Below the pieces are notes generated by a model. The model was not told the origin of the DNA and did not search any database. It saw nothing but the letters and a program-made list of their open reading frames with translations. Shown here in pieces: positions 32,256 to 44,377 of a stretch of DNA of 64,000 nt. Source of the stretch: Dactylellina haptotyla (lineage: Eukaryota > Ascomycota > Orbiliomycetes > Orbiliales > Orbiliaceae); NCBI GenBank assembly GCA_031310005.1, contig CM062382.1, positions 3,534,001 through 3,598,000 of the forward strand. The letters are read 5' to 3'. The translations under genes and the position numbers were made by a program. The stretch's first letter is position 1; the number at the start of each line of letters is the position of its first letter.

Positions 32256-33512
32256 CTACCGTTTCTTCATCATAACTAACAGGGCTCGAGCTACTGCTTC
32301 AGCAAAAATGGGGTCATTGATATCAAGTGATTCTTCTTGTATCCGAATTGAAGTTCCTAATAGTCCTTGCTTGATAGAATCCCAGAGAGATCTGTTCGCG
32401 TTTTCATCTCTAAAAACACCACCTTGATCAATCAAGCTCAGACTCCGCAGCGGTAGCCAAATTTCCAACCTTTCTTCATAGCCAGCCTTCAAATTATCTA
32501 CTATCCTTTGCGATATTACTTCTCCTAAGTGCCTATTTTCTTCTTCATTCGTTCTGACTAAAGTAACCGCGCTGTTATGAATATGTATCGTGCGACCTTC
32601 ATATCTCTCTGGGAGAGTCTTTCTCGGTCCAAAGTTGATGCAATCTAGCGCTCCAATACTTATGATTGTGGGTGTCGCTGTCTTAACAGCGCCAGTGAGC
32701 CGTCCGCTTCCAGCGCTTAGGACACCACCAAATGCTTCATCTGCGAGTTCAGTTGTCGTAAGATCTAGGACGCCGTCGAATGCGCCGTCTGAAATCAATT
32801 TCTCCATAGCGAGGCCACCCGAGCCCGTTGCATGGAAGACGTAAACCTCGCAGTCGTTTTCTTCGAGGAACTTTCTAGCCGCATCGCAAGCCGGCGTTGT
32901 AATACCAAACATTGTTATCGCGACTTTCTTCTTATTCGAATTGTTATCCGCTTTCGGTGGCTCCGCTTTGGAATTCGAAGCAACCATGCCAAAAATCGCA
33001 CTGGCCGCATTTTCTAGCACGGATTTGAGTAAACTATTTAACCCAGCGATATCAACTACACTATACATAACAGCGATATCGGAGCAGCCAATATAAGGTT
33101 TGATGTCACCGCTCGCCATGGTGGACAAGAGCAACTTAGGAAAACCGAAAGGAAGGGCTTGGAGAGCCGCTGCAACGATGCTGCTACCGCAACTTCCGCC
33201 AATAGCGAGAACGCCATGGACTCGTTTACTCCTAACGAGATCTTGGAGGTGATCGCGCAGAGCCTCGCCAATGGTCGGGATTAGGTCATTCCGTGATTGG
33301 CATTTCGTATCGAGTGGAAGAAGTGAAGATATTGACGTCGTGATTTTAGGATGTACTGTTGCAACTTTCCCGATGTCGATGAGAACCGGGGCGAGGGGCA
33401 CTGGCGATGACTCCGATAATGCTAAAACATGACTATGCAGATAGAGCAGCTCGTCTAATTTGGTGTCACAGGTCCCAATAATGGCAACCCCCCGTGTGTG
33501 CGTTGAACTCAT
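32256..33512 (-). CDS. UPF0261 / Tm-1-like ATP-binding domain protein
   Basis: Intronless, 418 residues, ATG at 33512. Family marks: GVAIIGTCDTKLDEL at the start, GVLAIGGSCGSSIVAAAL and LLLSTMASGDIKPYIGCSD in the first subdomain, then KKKVAITMFGITTPACDAA, VYVFHATGSGGLAMEKLI and DFGALDCINFGPRKTLPER-like text in the second. This is the UPF0261 family (PF06792 type), equal to the N-terminal half of plant Tm-1, which binds nucleotide and, in tomato, inhibits tobamovirus replication. The native cellular reaction is unknown. The gene converges with the glycosyltransferase. Its usual partner domain, the TIM barrel, is encoded at 8.0-9.3 kb. Confidence 0.9.
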   Translation of the reverse strand: MSSTHTRGVAIIGTCDTKLDELLYLHSHVLALSESSPVPLAPVLIDIGKVATVHPKITTSISSLLPLDTKCQSRNDLIPTIGEALRDHLQDLVRSKRVHGVLAIGGSCGSSIVAAALQALPFGFPKLLLSTMASGDIKPYIGCSDIAVMYSVVDIAGLNSLLKSVLENAASAIFGMVASNSKAEPPKADNNSNKKKVAITMFGITTPACDAARKFLEENDCEVYVFHATGSGGLAMEKLISDGAFDGVLDLTTTELADEAFGGVLSAGSGRLTGAVKTATPTIISIGALDCINFGPRKTLPERYEGRTIHIHNSAVTLVRTNEEENRHLGEVISQRIVDNLKAGYEERLEIWLPLRSLSLIDQGGVFRDENANRSLWDSIKQGLLGTSIRIQEESLDINDPIFAEAVARALLVMMKKR

Positions 33513-34279
33513 GAGGTTGGTCGTTGCAACTGTGTCCGAGGTGTTGTTTTACAGAGCCCTAGGATAGCAGGCTGCAACGATTGCTGATGGCTTTGGCTTT
33601 GGCTTTGAGTTTGGAGACAAGTATATGAGCGAATCGCATGAAACTAAATCGGTCCAAAGGTGCACTGGCTTTAATTATTATTCGTTGCGAAAGTGGGGTA
33701 GATGCAGGTGCTTGATGTCATCCCGAACGGTGCCTGTTCCCGCTCGAGTTGAGACACTTGCAAGGTTCGTTAAGCAACCCAAAGCAAAATCAAACAGGTA
33801 GCAACGCACTGGATGGGAAGCCCTTTACTCTGAGTCTACACATATGATCATCTTGTACGATTCGGCCGCTAGCTTCCAGAGTCGAGACTAAGAAGCATAT
33901 AGATATATGGGCTCAGGGACATAGGTCGGATTAGAGTTTCACTATAGTTCAACTACGGATATTCAGGATCAATATCAGAGAAATGTTTAATTATACGGCC
34001 AAAGGTTCATCTACCATCAGACGCGACGAACATAACAAGCGAGAGCAACTAGAGATATGACCTTTGGGATGCTGGTGTAAGTTCAATGTGATATAATCCA
34101 AGTTTATACATACAAAAAATACAAACTCTCCAGAGCTTTAATTTTAACGCCATGAAGAGATGGTTTTGTTTTTTTTGAGGAACACTTTTGTTACATACAA
34201 TAAATAGAAAATTAAGTACCCAACGGAACGAGCAGAGGTATCTAGGAATGATTTGACCCTAGTGTTACCATGCAGACTT
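33513..34279. other. intergenic spacer
   Basis: Promoter side of the UPF0261 gene and 3' side of the Cys-rich gene. Three copies of GGCTTT in tandem lie at about 33589-33606. Nothing else recognised. Confidence 0.5.
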
Positions 34280-34950
34280 TTATGGCATGCTAGCATCAAA
34301 GGAGGGGATCTCTTCACCCTTCTTGAAAGCAATCATGTTGTCGGTAGCGATTTCTCGCTTGTATTTCATAGAGCCGCCCAAGCCTCGCTTGATCGGGTTG
34401 GGAGACTTGCAAGTAGTGCTAACACAAACTGGAATACCGCAGCAAGTCTCGACGAAGCAAGTGTAGCCCTGAGGACAGTCGCGAGTAGTGCCGCATTGCT
34501 TGAGTCCACTACACCAGGAGTTCTGGAAGCACACAGCGGTGCCTTCGGCGCTCTTTCCGCACCAGCAGTCGTTCTTTGCGTCGCAGCGCTTAAGGAAGTT
34601 ACCGCAGGTCTGTGGCTTGCAAATTGTTGCTAAATAGAAAGCCTACGTCAGCAAATGCAACTATTATGACGGAAGATAGAGAAACATACATGGACATGGC
34701 ACAGTCACATATTTAGTGGGTGTGGGAGCCGTGATAGTGGTCGCATTAGCGGTAATAGTCACAGTACTATGTTTATCAGTTGTTAGTACCAGCTAGCTAT
34801 CTCAGAGAACAGACTTTTGGAAGGTAAAGTGTATTTTGCATTGGTTGAAGCTTACACTGGAAGAGGAGTCACTGTTACAGGATATAATGGACAGGTTTGA
34901 GCAAATGCTGTGGATACACCTGCGATGATAAAAAGGAGTGCAGACTTCAT
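34280..34950 (-). CDS. small secreted cysteine-rich protein (effector candidate)
   Basis: Three exons: 34856-34950, 34690-34766 and 34280-34629; all GT-AG with matching phases; 173 residues. A signal peptide (MKSALLFIIAGVSTAFAQ) is followed by a Thr/Pro-rich segment (TVTITANATTITAPTPTKYV) and a Cys-rich core with 16 cysteines in the mature protein. Spacing includes CDAKNDCWC, CGTTRDCPQGYTC and ETCCGIPVC. The last 45 residues lack Cys and contain basic sites (KR, KYKR). Disulfide-rich, secreted and of no recognised family, it resembles effector-like or wall-associated proteins; virulence is inference. A TATA box lies at 35086-35093. Confidence 0.8.
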
Positions 34951-35085
34951 TTTGAAGATTATAGCAAAGAAGATAACGGGTAAGTTAAAGTTCGAAGAGG
35001 AGGTTCTTGGGGTGCAATGGGAGATGTTCAGCCGATGATGTACTCAATATAACAGTATTTGGGTTTGGGGCGTACATTTGTCCAC

Positions 35086-35093
35086 CTTTTATA
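35086..35093 (-). promoter_or_regulatory. TATA box of the Cys-rich secreted protein gene
   Basis: TATAAAAG on the minus strand, 136 bases before the ATG at 34950. Confidence 0.55.
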
Positions 35094-38000
35094 CCTTTTA
35101 ATCCTTTGAACATTTCTGCTGGTCAACTTTGGAATTTCGGATTATAAACGTCGCCTTGGTACAAACTGATCTCAAAGTTCGGGCCAGGCATTTCGAAGTC
35201 GGGATAATCATAGTAACCCAAAACTGAAGTTAGGGCAGTACTACATTCGACGAACCAGATAGCTCAAACTTGGTGTCGCGTGCATTCTATGCTTTTCGTG
35301 CAAGGATTCGAAGGAAAATAAACCCTATCAATACTTGCAAGGTTATAAGACCGGCGACTAAGACGGCAAAATAGGAGAAATGCCGCTCTTCCTTGAGGTT
35401 GAGTGCATAGAAATTCTCTAGGTTCTTTATTTCTTCGCGTTACAACTAAGTCAGCCGACCACGATTATTTTCAGCGGATTATCCAAGTTTGGACACTCTC
35501 ACCCACCAGCCCATACTCTCCCTCGAGCCTCAGGAATCGGGTGCTAGGCAGCAATGGAATCTGGCACGTCATCTAATGTTGTCCACCATGTAACGTTTTT
35601 TAGATTACATAGATCGTCGAACGGGAGCGGATTAACGTTAAAATGGTGCTCGCTAACGCAGGGCTTAACGATGGTGTAATTCTAACTGCAACTTCTCAAC
35701 ATTTACTGATTTCCATCGCGTACAACGCGAGCCTTCAACATATTGCGAGAGCCAGACAAAATACGCCTAAACAACACCTGTAAACTACTGGCTGCATGTG
35801 AAGAGAACTTGGTTCAATACTATCGGGCCGTCGGACCGCCGTATATCCTGTTTCTTGAACGCAAACAGCAGAGACTAAGATTCTCTTCGCACATGCATGT
35901 ACTAGTACTCTCCGCAAATTGCTTGAAACCTGTTATCTTGCTGTCCGTGGGTTTGGCAATTCGTCTCGCTTCCGAATTCGCGCGATGCTCAGTTGAGGCT
36001 ACTCAGTTCGGACTTGGCGGTCTAACATTTTTAAGCTATTCGTGCGGATCAAAAGCCACGGCGAAGGACCCTTCAACCCGTAATGTTCTAGGGTTGGTGG
36101 AAATTCAAAGTAGAAATTCACGCAGCAGTTCCTGAGAAACATGCAGGCAAGGTTTTCGCTGGTACGCTAATGGAAATTTTACCGAACGAAGCTGTGGAAC
36201 AACATGGATAAACCCAATCGGGCAGATTTAGACGAATCCCATGGGTATCATCCCAACTCTATAGCCGAAAGGAAGTTTCCATTCGGAGCCTTACCTTCAA
36301 CTTAGGGTGTTCGCCCTGATGAACATAAATCTGCAGAGATCCAACGTATCGTTTTATTTGGGTGCGGTTACTCAAGTATAGTTCACACGATCCTGCGCCC
36401 GGAAGCAACAGCGCATTAAGGTTATACGTCTCTGTCTTCCGCCTCATATCGGTGAATAGTTCTTTTTTGCGGGGCCAACACGGCATCTGTCTGGGAGAAA
36501 ATTGATAGTTGGCCAAGATTGACTTAAACAACGCGCCTGAATTGAATCCCCTATCGCTATTGTCTGAGCATGTATAGGTTAATTACCCATTTTCTCATAA
36601 CAACGAGCATATGCATGGCTTTATGCACTCCAGATTTCAGAAATTCGTTAGCGGCATAGATTTGGAATATTTTACCGTCCAATAGCAACTTGCCGGTCCC
36701 GCCATGCCCTCGGGTATAAACTGCATGATTCGTGCAAATATGGTATTTTCTTTTTTCATAACTTTCTTTAATTGACTCTTTGTTGAAAGATCTAGCGATG
36801 TTGAAAATTAAAGACGATCTTTTCCTCAAAAGGTACCATTTCGATTTCATTGGAAATTAAACTTACCAGCGACGGCACAAGGAGAGACAGTTCATCTTTC
36901 CCAGCTTTTCGTTCGGCCAATCCAACATTACACAGATTTCCTATGTCCGTCCTACTGTTACCAAAACAACTCAATTGTCACCTCTCAACATTAACGTTGG
37001 ACAGCAAAACCTAAATTTGGCTGGGCTCGCGGAATTTGGCCGCCTTTTCTCAGTCGACCGCAGAAGCGCCAATAAAAAAAACCAATATTCCTTCGCTTGC
37101 TTAAATAACAAGTGGCAGGGGCTTCTCTGACCCAAACTTTGTAGATGTTCATAGCATCATAGCGAACCTTGCGATACGATAATAGTGCGGCTGATTTTCA
37201 CTACATGGGTTTAGGTTGGAAGCCAGGGTTGTTAGTCGGCGTTCGTCCAAAGCCTGCTTATCCTATAGAACATGGTTGTGATAAGGCGTGGAAACTCTGA
37301 GAAATGTTCTATGCAGTCTAACAGGACGTCAAAGGATGTGATTAGATTCCCGTCAAACGGTTGGTTCTACCCCTCATCGGCAACCGATGATCCTGCTTGC
37401 CCTGTGAATACTAGGCCAAGAGATACATTTGCTATACGAAAACATATTGCCCGGATCGAATTCCGAAGTCAGTAGAATATTTACAAGTTTATCACTTCTC
37501 TGATACGAGAACTAACATCGAAATGGAAGATCGGGATGAATGCCTAGGGAGCTCTTTGAGAATCTCGCGAAGATGATAACGGCGATGCCAAACTACCAGA
37601 GACGCAGCTGATACCACTTGGCAGTTGCATTTATATTCGTGGTGTTTAAAGGTTCCGCAAACAATCTAGTTGGTTATTTGTGCTTGGGAAGAATTTTCGG
37701 GGTGCGGAACGATCATCCTTTAGTCTCATAATCAAATATTTACTCCATCTACGATTATATCTGCTGCGCTTGTATAATAGGCCCCGTTTCGCAAGGTCGG
37801 CTCTACGATGTCGAGCTAGATATCGAGCTACATGATCACAATCAAAGATGAATTTGATACTACAGAATAAGCATGTATGTTAGGTGAAGTACCTACACCA
37901 AAACGGGACGATTGCTCTAAAAGTCTTCTGCGCATAGTATAACCGGCCGTAGCTAAGGCTCTGTCCCTGTCTACATGTTAGAGAGTTCGGATATGAGCCA

Positions 38001-38575
38001 TATCAAGGCAGCTTCAGCGTTAGGTACCGGGCAAGGTGTTTTCTTTATGATGTGTTGCATATTTCTAGCTTTGCGGTAAAAGAACATAACCTATGCCTAG
38101 ACTAGCACAACCTTTTTAAGGCTAAAAAGCATTTTTTTCAATATAGGAGTTAGGAATGTAAACATGCAGATGCCGAGTATGCGGACTTTGACCGCTTATA
38201 GAATCTCTAAGAGTATGAAACCAGGCTAAATTGCATCTGGCTTTTTTTTTCTTTCACAATGACCTAAAGGCTGCTAGGAAGCCACTATTCCTAGCAAGAG
38301 AGATAAAAGTGCGTAAATAGAACGACTCTAGTATCATTTACTAGAGAGGGGTTTTTTGATATCGCATTGGGACTGTGCACCGCCAGTCTTCCCGGAAGTG
38401 AGATCAAGATGATAGGTCTCTTTGCTCTTCTGAGGCAGCTGGCTGGGGCAGGTAGGCAAAATAAGTTCTGTTGAGATGCACGAGATTCGAAGAGTATTTA
38501 ACTTGGTAGCGTCAACGGCTCTATTATCCTATATTAAGTTAGCTAAATTAGTTTCTTAGATAGGATCTTTAAACA
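35094..38575. other. 3.5 kb gene-poor region
   Basis: Only short ORFs (largest 130 codons) without domains, splice-supported joins or repeats that I can see. Regions near 36.5-37.0 kb and 38.0-38.3 kb are AT-rich. It may hold decayed sequence, but nothing is identifiable by eye. Confidence 0.5.
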
Positions 38576-40922
38576 TTAAAATACCGAAATAACTGTCCAA
38601 TTGACCGTATCTTTGATATAACGAAGGACTTGTTCATTTGATGAAGCACCCCCAAGAGCCTGGTTTACGGCATTGGTGAGAATAACATTGGTCTCAATGA
38701 TACGTGAAGGCATCCGGACTCCCGGGGATCCAAGGTGCGTAAGAGTGCCAACCATGTTAGGTGAGATTGGCCAGTGATTGGGATCGCGAGGAGCTGTGCC
38801 TAAGAATATGTACACGACAAAGGATCCAGGAAGCTCCGATTGGTCGATGAAGATTTTCGCTTGCCATTCGTAACGCATCGTATTTTCATCCGAGGATCTT
38901 TTAGTTAGAGCGTTTGACTGAGGTCCATAAAGTCTATTGATAGCCGTCGTAGTATGGTTTCTTAGTGCGTCAAAGTTTGCAAAATTCAGGACACAAGGAA
39001 CTTCGGGATATCCATAAGATAGTGGAAAGACTGTGTTGGCTGTAGAAACATCTCGAGATGTCCAAAAAGAACCGTCGAAACGCCGAAAAGGATACAGAGG
39101 AGTGTCGACAGTATCAAGTTGGGAGGACGGGTTAGCAAACGTCGGAATGGATCCCATCGGTTCCACGAATGTATCTGGCCGTGAAGCCTGATACATAGCC
39201 ATTATGCGATCCATGTTGCAGTGGTGAAGCCTTTCAGAAGTTAGTCGAGAGCCAGAAAATCGCACAAGCAGACGACGAACACGAACCAAAAGCTGGGATC
39301 GTATGCTGAATACGGAACGTAGCTCATATGGCCGGCTCCGCCAATTGAACCGTGAACTTCATCATGGATTGATTCAATATTTGCCGCAAAGTCGTTATAT
39401 CTTGGATAACTAAAGGCAAGGTAGGTTGATTGATGCCGACTATACCAGTTAGCAAACGAATAAACTGGCTCGGGGCCATTGTTTTCGGACTTACTTGTTA
39501 TATCCATTCTGAAGTATCCTGTCAGCAAGGCCTTCTTGTGATACGCCGTTGCTATCAGGCTGTCGTAGCGTTCGTCGCCATCTCGAAAACTAAAATGACC
39601 GGACTTAATTCAAGCATACTCGCAAAGAAGATCGGAGTTTATCACTTACGTCGCCCCAGAATGTCGTAGTCGAGTTCTGAGATTGGAACGTGTAGGAATT
39701 TAACGGATTTGGGATGGTGGCATTCACGGGGGCCCCACTTTCGTTAGGCTGGATAACAGAAACTGTCGTTGCCATTACGACTTCGGGTAAGTGACTTTGG
39801 GTTGTTGGATCACTCCAATCCCAGTACCTGGCAATTGATATTGATTAGAGGTCAACTAAAATCGCCATCTCTCAATTCATCTAACTTACGGCAATCTAAC
39901 TCCACCAACAGCCTTTAGGAATCTTTCCCGAGCGGTACCAGAGAATCGATTTGCGATATCCACTGCTCTTTTATATAAAGTTTGCTTATAGTATACGGTT
40001 AGCGGCAGAGATTTAGGGCGGTTATAGGTACGGGACACACCTCGAGGAGGACAAGATAAGGTCGATGCCAAGTGAGGAAAATGGCACTATGATGAGTACA
40101 ATATCCTAGCTGCCAGTTGTGGTTGCCTTGGCTAGGCATTTGCCATCTGAATCACGTACAATTAGCGACATCAGAACGAGGGTGTATGGCTCTGATTGGT
40201 ACTTACGGGCCAAAGGGGGCGCCGTGGACTTTTGAAAGCTGAAAGAAGCTTAGATCATCGGCTTCAGGCATTAGTTGAAGCTCCCTCCACGCTAGGAGCA
40301 GCAGATTAAAACTGTCTGGTCTTTGAACCTGCATATCTTCAACCTTCAATCTGTCAACACATGCGTTTCCGGCACCGGCAACAGAAACGAAACTACTCTG
40401 CGATAGTGGCGTTGGAGAGGGTGTTGAAACAGTAGACGTGGAAACAGAACTCGTTGACGGAAGAGCACGGCTACTGGTCGCAGCGGTCGGTGCACTCGAA
40501 GAGCTCAGGATCTTTTTAGTGCTTGGTGGTTGAGATTGACTGCTGGATGGATCTGGGGGCTGGATCAGGCGCGTGCTGGTCTTCATGGATGGTAAAGAAC
40601 TTGTATCAGAGGTGTGATGATCAAGGACGCTACTGCTACTGGTGGGCTTTGGAACCGGCGTGGGGGTGGCTTGAACGGTGACTGTGATAGTAGCAGAGGA
40701 TGTGAACATGACTGTGCGACCGATGTTGAGCTGCCGCTTCCCTCGCTTCCCAGAGGTTTCCTGGTCGTTGATACCGCCCAATTGAAGAGGTTGCAAATCA
40801 TCCTCATGATTGATATGTTGAAGGTTGGCATCTCGCGGAATACCAAGTGAAAAGACGAATAGAAGGTTGCAAGCAAACAGGAGAAGCAAGGCTGAGAGGT
40901 TTCCTCGGAAGGAAGACTTCAT
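38576..40922 (-). CDS. secreted tyrosinase with Ser/Thr-rich N-terminal stalk
   Basis: Seven exons on the minus strand: 40207-40922, 40041-40146, 39890-39984, 39650-39827, 39495-39589, 39287-39439 and 38576-39230; 665 residues, all phases consistent. A signal peptide is followed by two dibasic sites (GKRGKRQ, 58-64) and a Ser/Thr/Pro-rich stretch (72-180). The catalytic domain has CuA ligands His233 (KVHGAPFG), His257/258 (GYCTHHS, with the Cys that usually forms the thioether) and His266 (LTWHRPY). CuB is given by IESIHDEVHG and DPSFWLHHCNMDR. A conserved C-terminal domain follows. It oxidises phenols to quinones (pigment, cross-linking, defence) outside the cell. The CuB His-His exon join (FW|LHHCN) supports the model. 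Confidence 0.9.
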
Positions 40923-41791
40923 CTTGAAGGGAACGATTGACGTTGCTCTCTGCTATGGCTATCTAGGAACTGCATATCAGCGAGATATTTGCAAATCATC
41001 TGCTATCAATCTTCAGGAAGATTCGAGGAATGACACGAAGGAAATGAGAGAAGCGTCTTCAGGCAACTGACAACTTACTTTTGAGATACCGAAGTAGTAT
41101 GAGAATGAGAGAACGACAATGAAAGAGGGTTGAAGCGAAGGTGATAAGGTTTATACGGAGAAAGAGCGAATAAGGTAGAAGGAATGGAGAAGGAGAGGAT
41201 GACGATGGTGATGGTGATGGTGGTGATGGTTGGAACACAACTGCTGCCCAACGCGATTCACGGCGTGGCCTGTTGCATTTTGCGTTGCCTCCCACTACAT
41301 GTGCAACGGTGAGTGTGATATGCATATGCCTGCAGGCCGCAAGCGAAGGGGTCCCGAAACAACAAGTTCTCGCAGTCGCTAGCATTTACAGGCACTAGTG
41401 AGCTTCTGGGGTCACCGAATCGTTGAATTCTACGGCATCTCTGTCACAGTCTCCTGGGGCATGGTAATAGTTCCAACCCAACCACCAGCTGTTTAGCTCA
41501 CTATATCGCGTCCGACTCGAATACTCTTCACAAGTCTCAGCTCAGTCAAATAAGGTGATAGGTGTCGTTTGCTACCGTGTTCCAAGTCCTAGATATAACA
41601 CATTCCTTCACATCTAGCAGATACTATATAGTTATGGCAACCATCTCGAAACCCTTGCTGTCGTCAAAAATCATCAATGCGTCTGATAGCTTGTTCTTGC
41701 TATATCTGGCCAGTTGTAACCGTTTATTCAAAGCAACTGCAAAGAACAAGATTGTACTGCTTTAAAGCGTCTCCCCCGCCGGCTACCACAA
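40923..41791. other. intergenic spacer
   Basis: Promoter side of the tyrosinase gene and 3' side of the MBOAT gene. Apart from a GATGGT microsatellite at 41201-41230, nothing recognised. Confidence 0.5.
41201..41230 (+). repeat. GATGGT-type microsatellite
   Basis: Imperfect (GATGGT)n/(GGT)n run within the upstream region of the tyrosinase gene. Confidence 0.8.
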
Positions 41792-43256
41792 TTAGAACAA
41801 GGGACTCAGATTTGCGAAAGACATGATCTGCTTAATTAGAATTGGCCAAGGATTAAACGGAAGCAAAATCGCTGCTTCGCCAGTGGCTTCTAAAATGTGG
41901 ATATACCACAGGCTGCCGCTAGTTTCACCAATTCTTTGCATCCCAAATGCCGCTAGCTGCGGGTGAAGCCACAATGCGGGAAGACTCCACATGAACCAAG
42001 TTATAGTGTAAGAGAAGCCCACCACCCATCTCACGCTTTTGACATCGATAGCGCCGCTAGTCGGCAATTTTAAGCTCCAACAAACGAAGTCCTCAATGGT
42101 TATTGCAACCGCTTGAGCATAGAAGAAATAGGCGGTCGCATGCCATGAAGGCCGCGCTGACATCGGAGTGGAGTCGGGATATCGCATGGGTTTCGTAGCC
42201 TCCACAAAGTATACACCCGCGGCGTGGAGAAGACCAGAGCATGAAAACGCGGAGAAGAGCAGGAAATATCGCCTAACTAACCGTGTTTCTCGCGATAAAC
42301 CGGATGGTTCCCCAAAGATCAAGCTTGCAATTCTTTCTCCTGGAGCCGTCAAGCACTAGACAAGAGTCAGCCAGAGCAATTAATCAGGATTTACCTGTGG
42401 CCAAGAACAATTAACTGGTGTGATAACATACCCTGCGGATCGATTGATGCCAGGTTTTGCCCCAGACATTTCTGATGCTCCAAGCATTCTTCGGAGACCA
42501 GAACGAGTTTGGCCAGGAGTGAGTTCGACTCCAGCTTCTACCAACGCCCAGACCAACACAAACAATCGCAACTTGGTTGTAAAGAGCGCTAAGATGAGCA
42601 ACGATGGAACTAATCCAGCCGATGAGGATAACAACCCTGAGGAAAATCTGATTATGACAGAGGCTGTGAATCCAAGCAGCGTTACCGGGCATCTCTCCTC
42701 GCAATGTTTTAACGATGAAACTGCATATCGTTCCAACAAAGTACAACGCAAGATAAATTTGCAAGAGGGTCATAACGCATTGTTTAAGGAACGCGATTCT
42801 GTTCCTTGCGTATTCGGTTTGAGGAAGTGGAACCTGGATGTTCCACCCGATGCCACGCGGGGAGAGCATCAGCAGGAGGGCCCACTTAATCCCGCCAAAT
42901 ATACTTTGTGGGTCATCTTGGCGTTCGCTTGACCCATCTTCTCTTATTCTCGATCGATAGAAATGTTTGCGTGAGTTATAACCTTGAATGTAAAGATAGT
43001 CGGAAAATCTAAACGTAAAGTTAGCACCGAGAAGACCCAGCAAGTATGTGTCATTGGTATTTCTTGCTTCAGTAGGTGGGTACAAAAGAGCCCGAACCAC
43101 GACAAGAAATGGAACCGGGTACAGAGCCAGGCGAAATAAGGAAGAAGGCGGGAGAGATAAAATAGTTGCGGTGAAAATTGGCAGACAGAAAAAGGCTAAT
43201 TGGAGAGAGTCTGGTTGTCTGGGAACCAAGCTGTCCACTGTAGAGTTTATACCCAT
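41792..43256 (-). CDS. wax-synthase-like membrane O-acyltransferase (MBOAT)
   Basis: Two exons, 42432-43256 and 41792-42355, with a 76-base phase-0 intron; 462 residues. Several transmembrane helices are visible. The wax-synthase-like domain (PF13813 type) is marked by NAWSIRNVWGKTWHQSIRR, the RxFWgrxWHq block, and by FSCSGLLHAAG with the presumed active-site His. Fungal members (Tri7-like and others) transfer acetyl or acyl groups to hydroxyls of small metabolites at internal membranes. The substrate is not evident. It lies between the tyrosinase and an SDR; a joint pathway is possible but not shown. Confidence 0.85.
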
Positions 43257-44377
43257 CTTGGATTTATGAGGCAGAATGTCCGGTCAATTGCCAGTGAAGA
43301 CGATGGTTACGTCGAAAGAATTTAAGATGGTTCTCAGGGGAGAAATCGCGTCAAAATCCATCAGCACCAATTTCGCTGTTGGCGAAGGGTAGCAAGCTAG
43401 CCCTTTAATGCCCTTAGACCAGGATCAAAATCAAGGAACATTTATCCATATTTGTTATGCATTCCAAACCGCATTTGCACAAGCTTCCGGAAAAGCAAAT
43501 GCAACGTTACGACCCTATTCGACTAGCACGTCGCGACGAACGGGTCACACAAAAAATATATATTTCTACTGCTGGAAAATAGATGGGGCAGATGTCCGCA
43601 TCTAGGCGTATGTTGATAGATGTAGGCTAAACATCTTTTCGGGCTTCGATGCTCAAGAGGAGAATTTTATGCGTGCACGAAGACTGGATCGCTGTACGCT
43701 GTATCACGACCTCCCGTCATGATAGTTAGCTAGTACATGAACTGTTTCGCGGGCAAGATCGACTTTCCAATATGGTACGACGTTTCATGCATATGCCCTT
43801 GCATTACGCATTTTGATTTACCTTTATGTGTTGTTGGGAAGTTTTAAAACACGGTACAACATAAAACAGGTTGGCTTCTGTATGGTGAAGGAATTCGCGG
43901 TCTGTGATATTTAAGATAGCGGCCTGTCGGAAGCTGTGTACATACGGTCACGTCTACGAAGGTACCGCATGGGATTTACAAGGAAATCACGATGATTATC
44001 TATAGCTACAGTCTGCTGTTTCTTTCATCTACTGATTTCTTTGTTCTCTCTATCCGTCACGTGACACGGAAACCGGTGGTGAAGCAATCGGGCTGCTACC
44101 ACAGCAAGGCCATTCATCCATTCAACAATATACAGAGGCCTGAGTTGTGGCCCAACTCAAATGTGTATGAATTTCGGCATATCGAGGATGGCTGATAATG
44201 ACCCGCGTTGTCCGTGCCGAAAGGGTTGATAACTGCCGGCAAGATGTAAGATTCTTGGTTCCTGATATATAGAGCTAAACATCGACCACAACTAAGGGAA
44301 TTGCTTTTAGCTTCCGCTGTGCCTACAATCGCACCTTTATCTGGCAATGATACATTTGTAGTGCATCGCTGCTGGAC
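43257..44377. other. divergent intergenic region, nothing recognised
   Basis: Upstream region shared by the MBOAT gene and the SDR gene; short ORFs only. Confidence 0.5.

Noticed and set aside
35743-36135. 130-codon plus ORF
   Set aside because: No recognisable motif, poor codon-like composition, isolated in a gene-poor region.
22969-36850. Similar short peptides LLIIMKKWV (about 23.15 kb) and MLVVMRKWV (about 36.6 kb)
   Set aside because: The DNA similarity is limited to about 14 bases in AT-rich sequence; not enough to call a repeat family.
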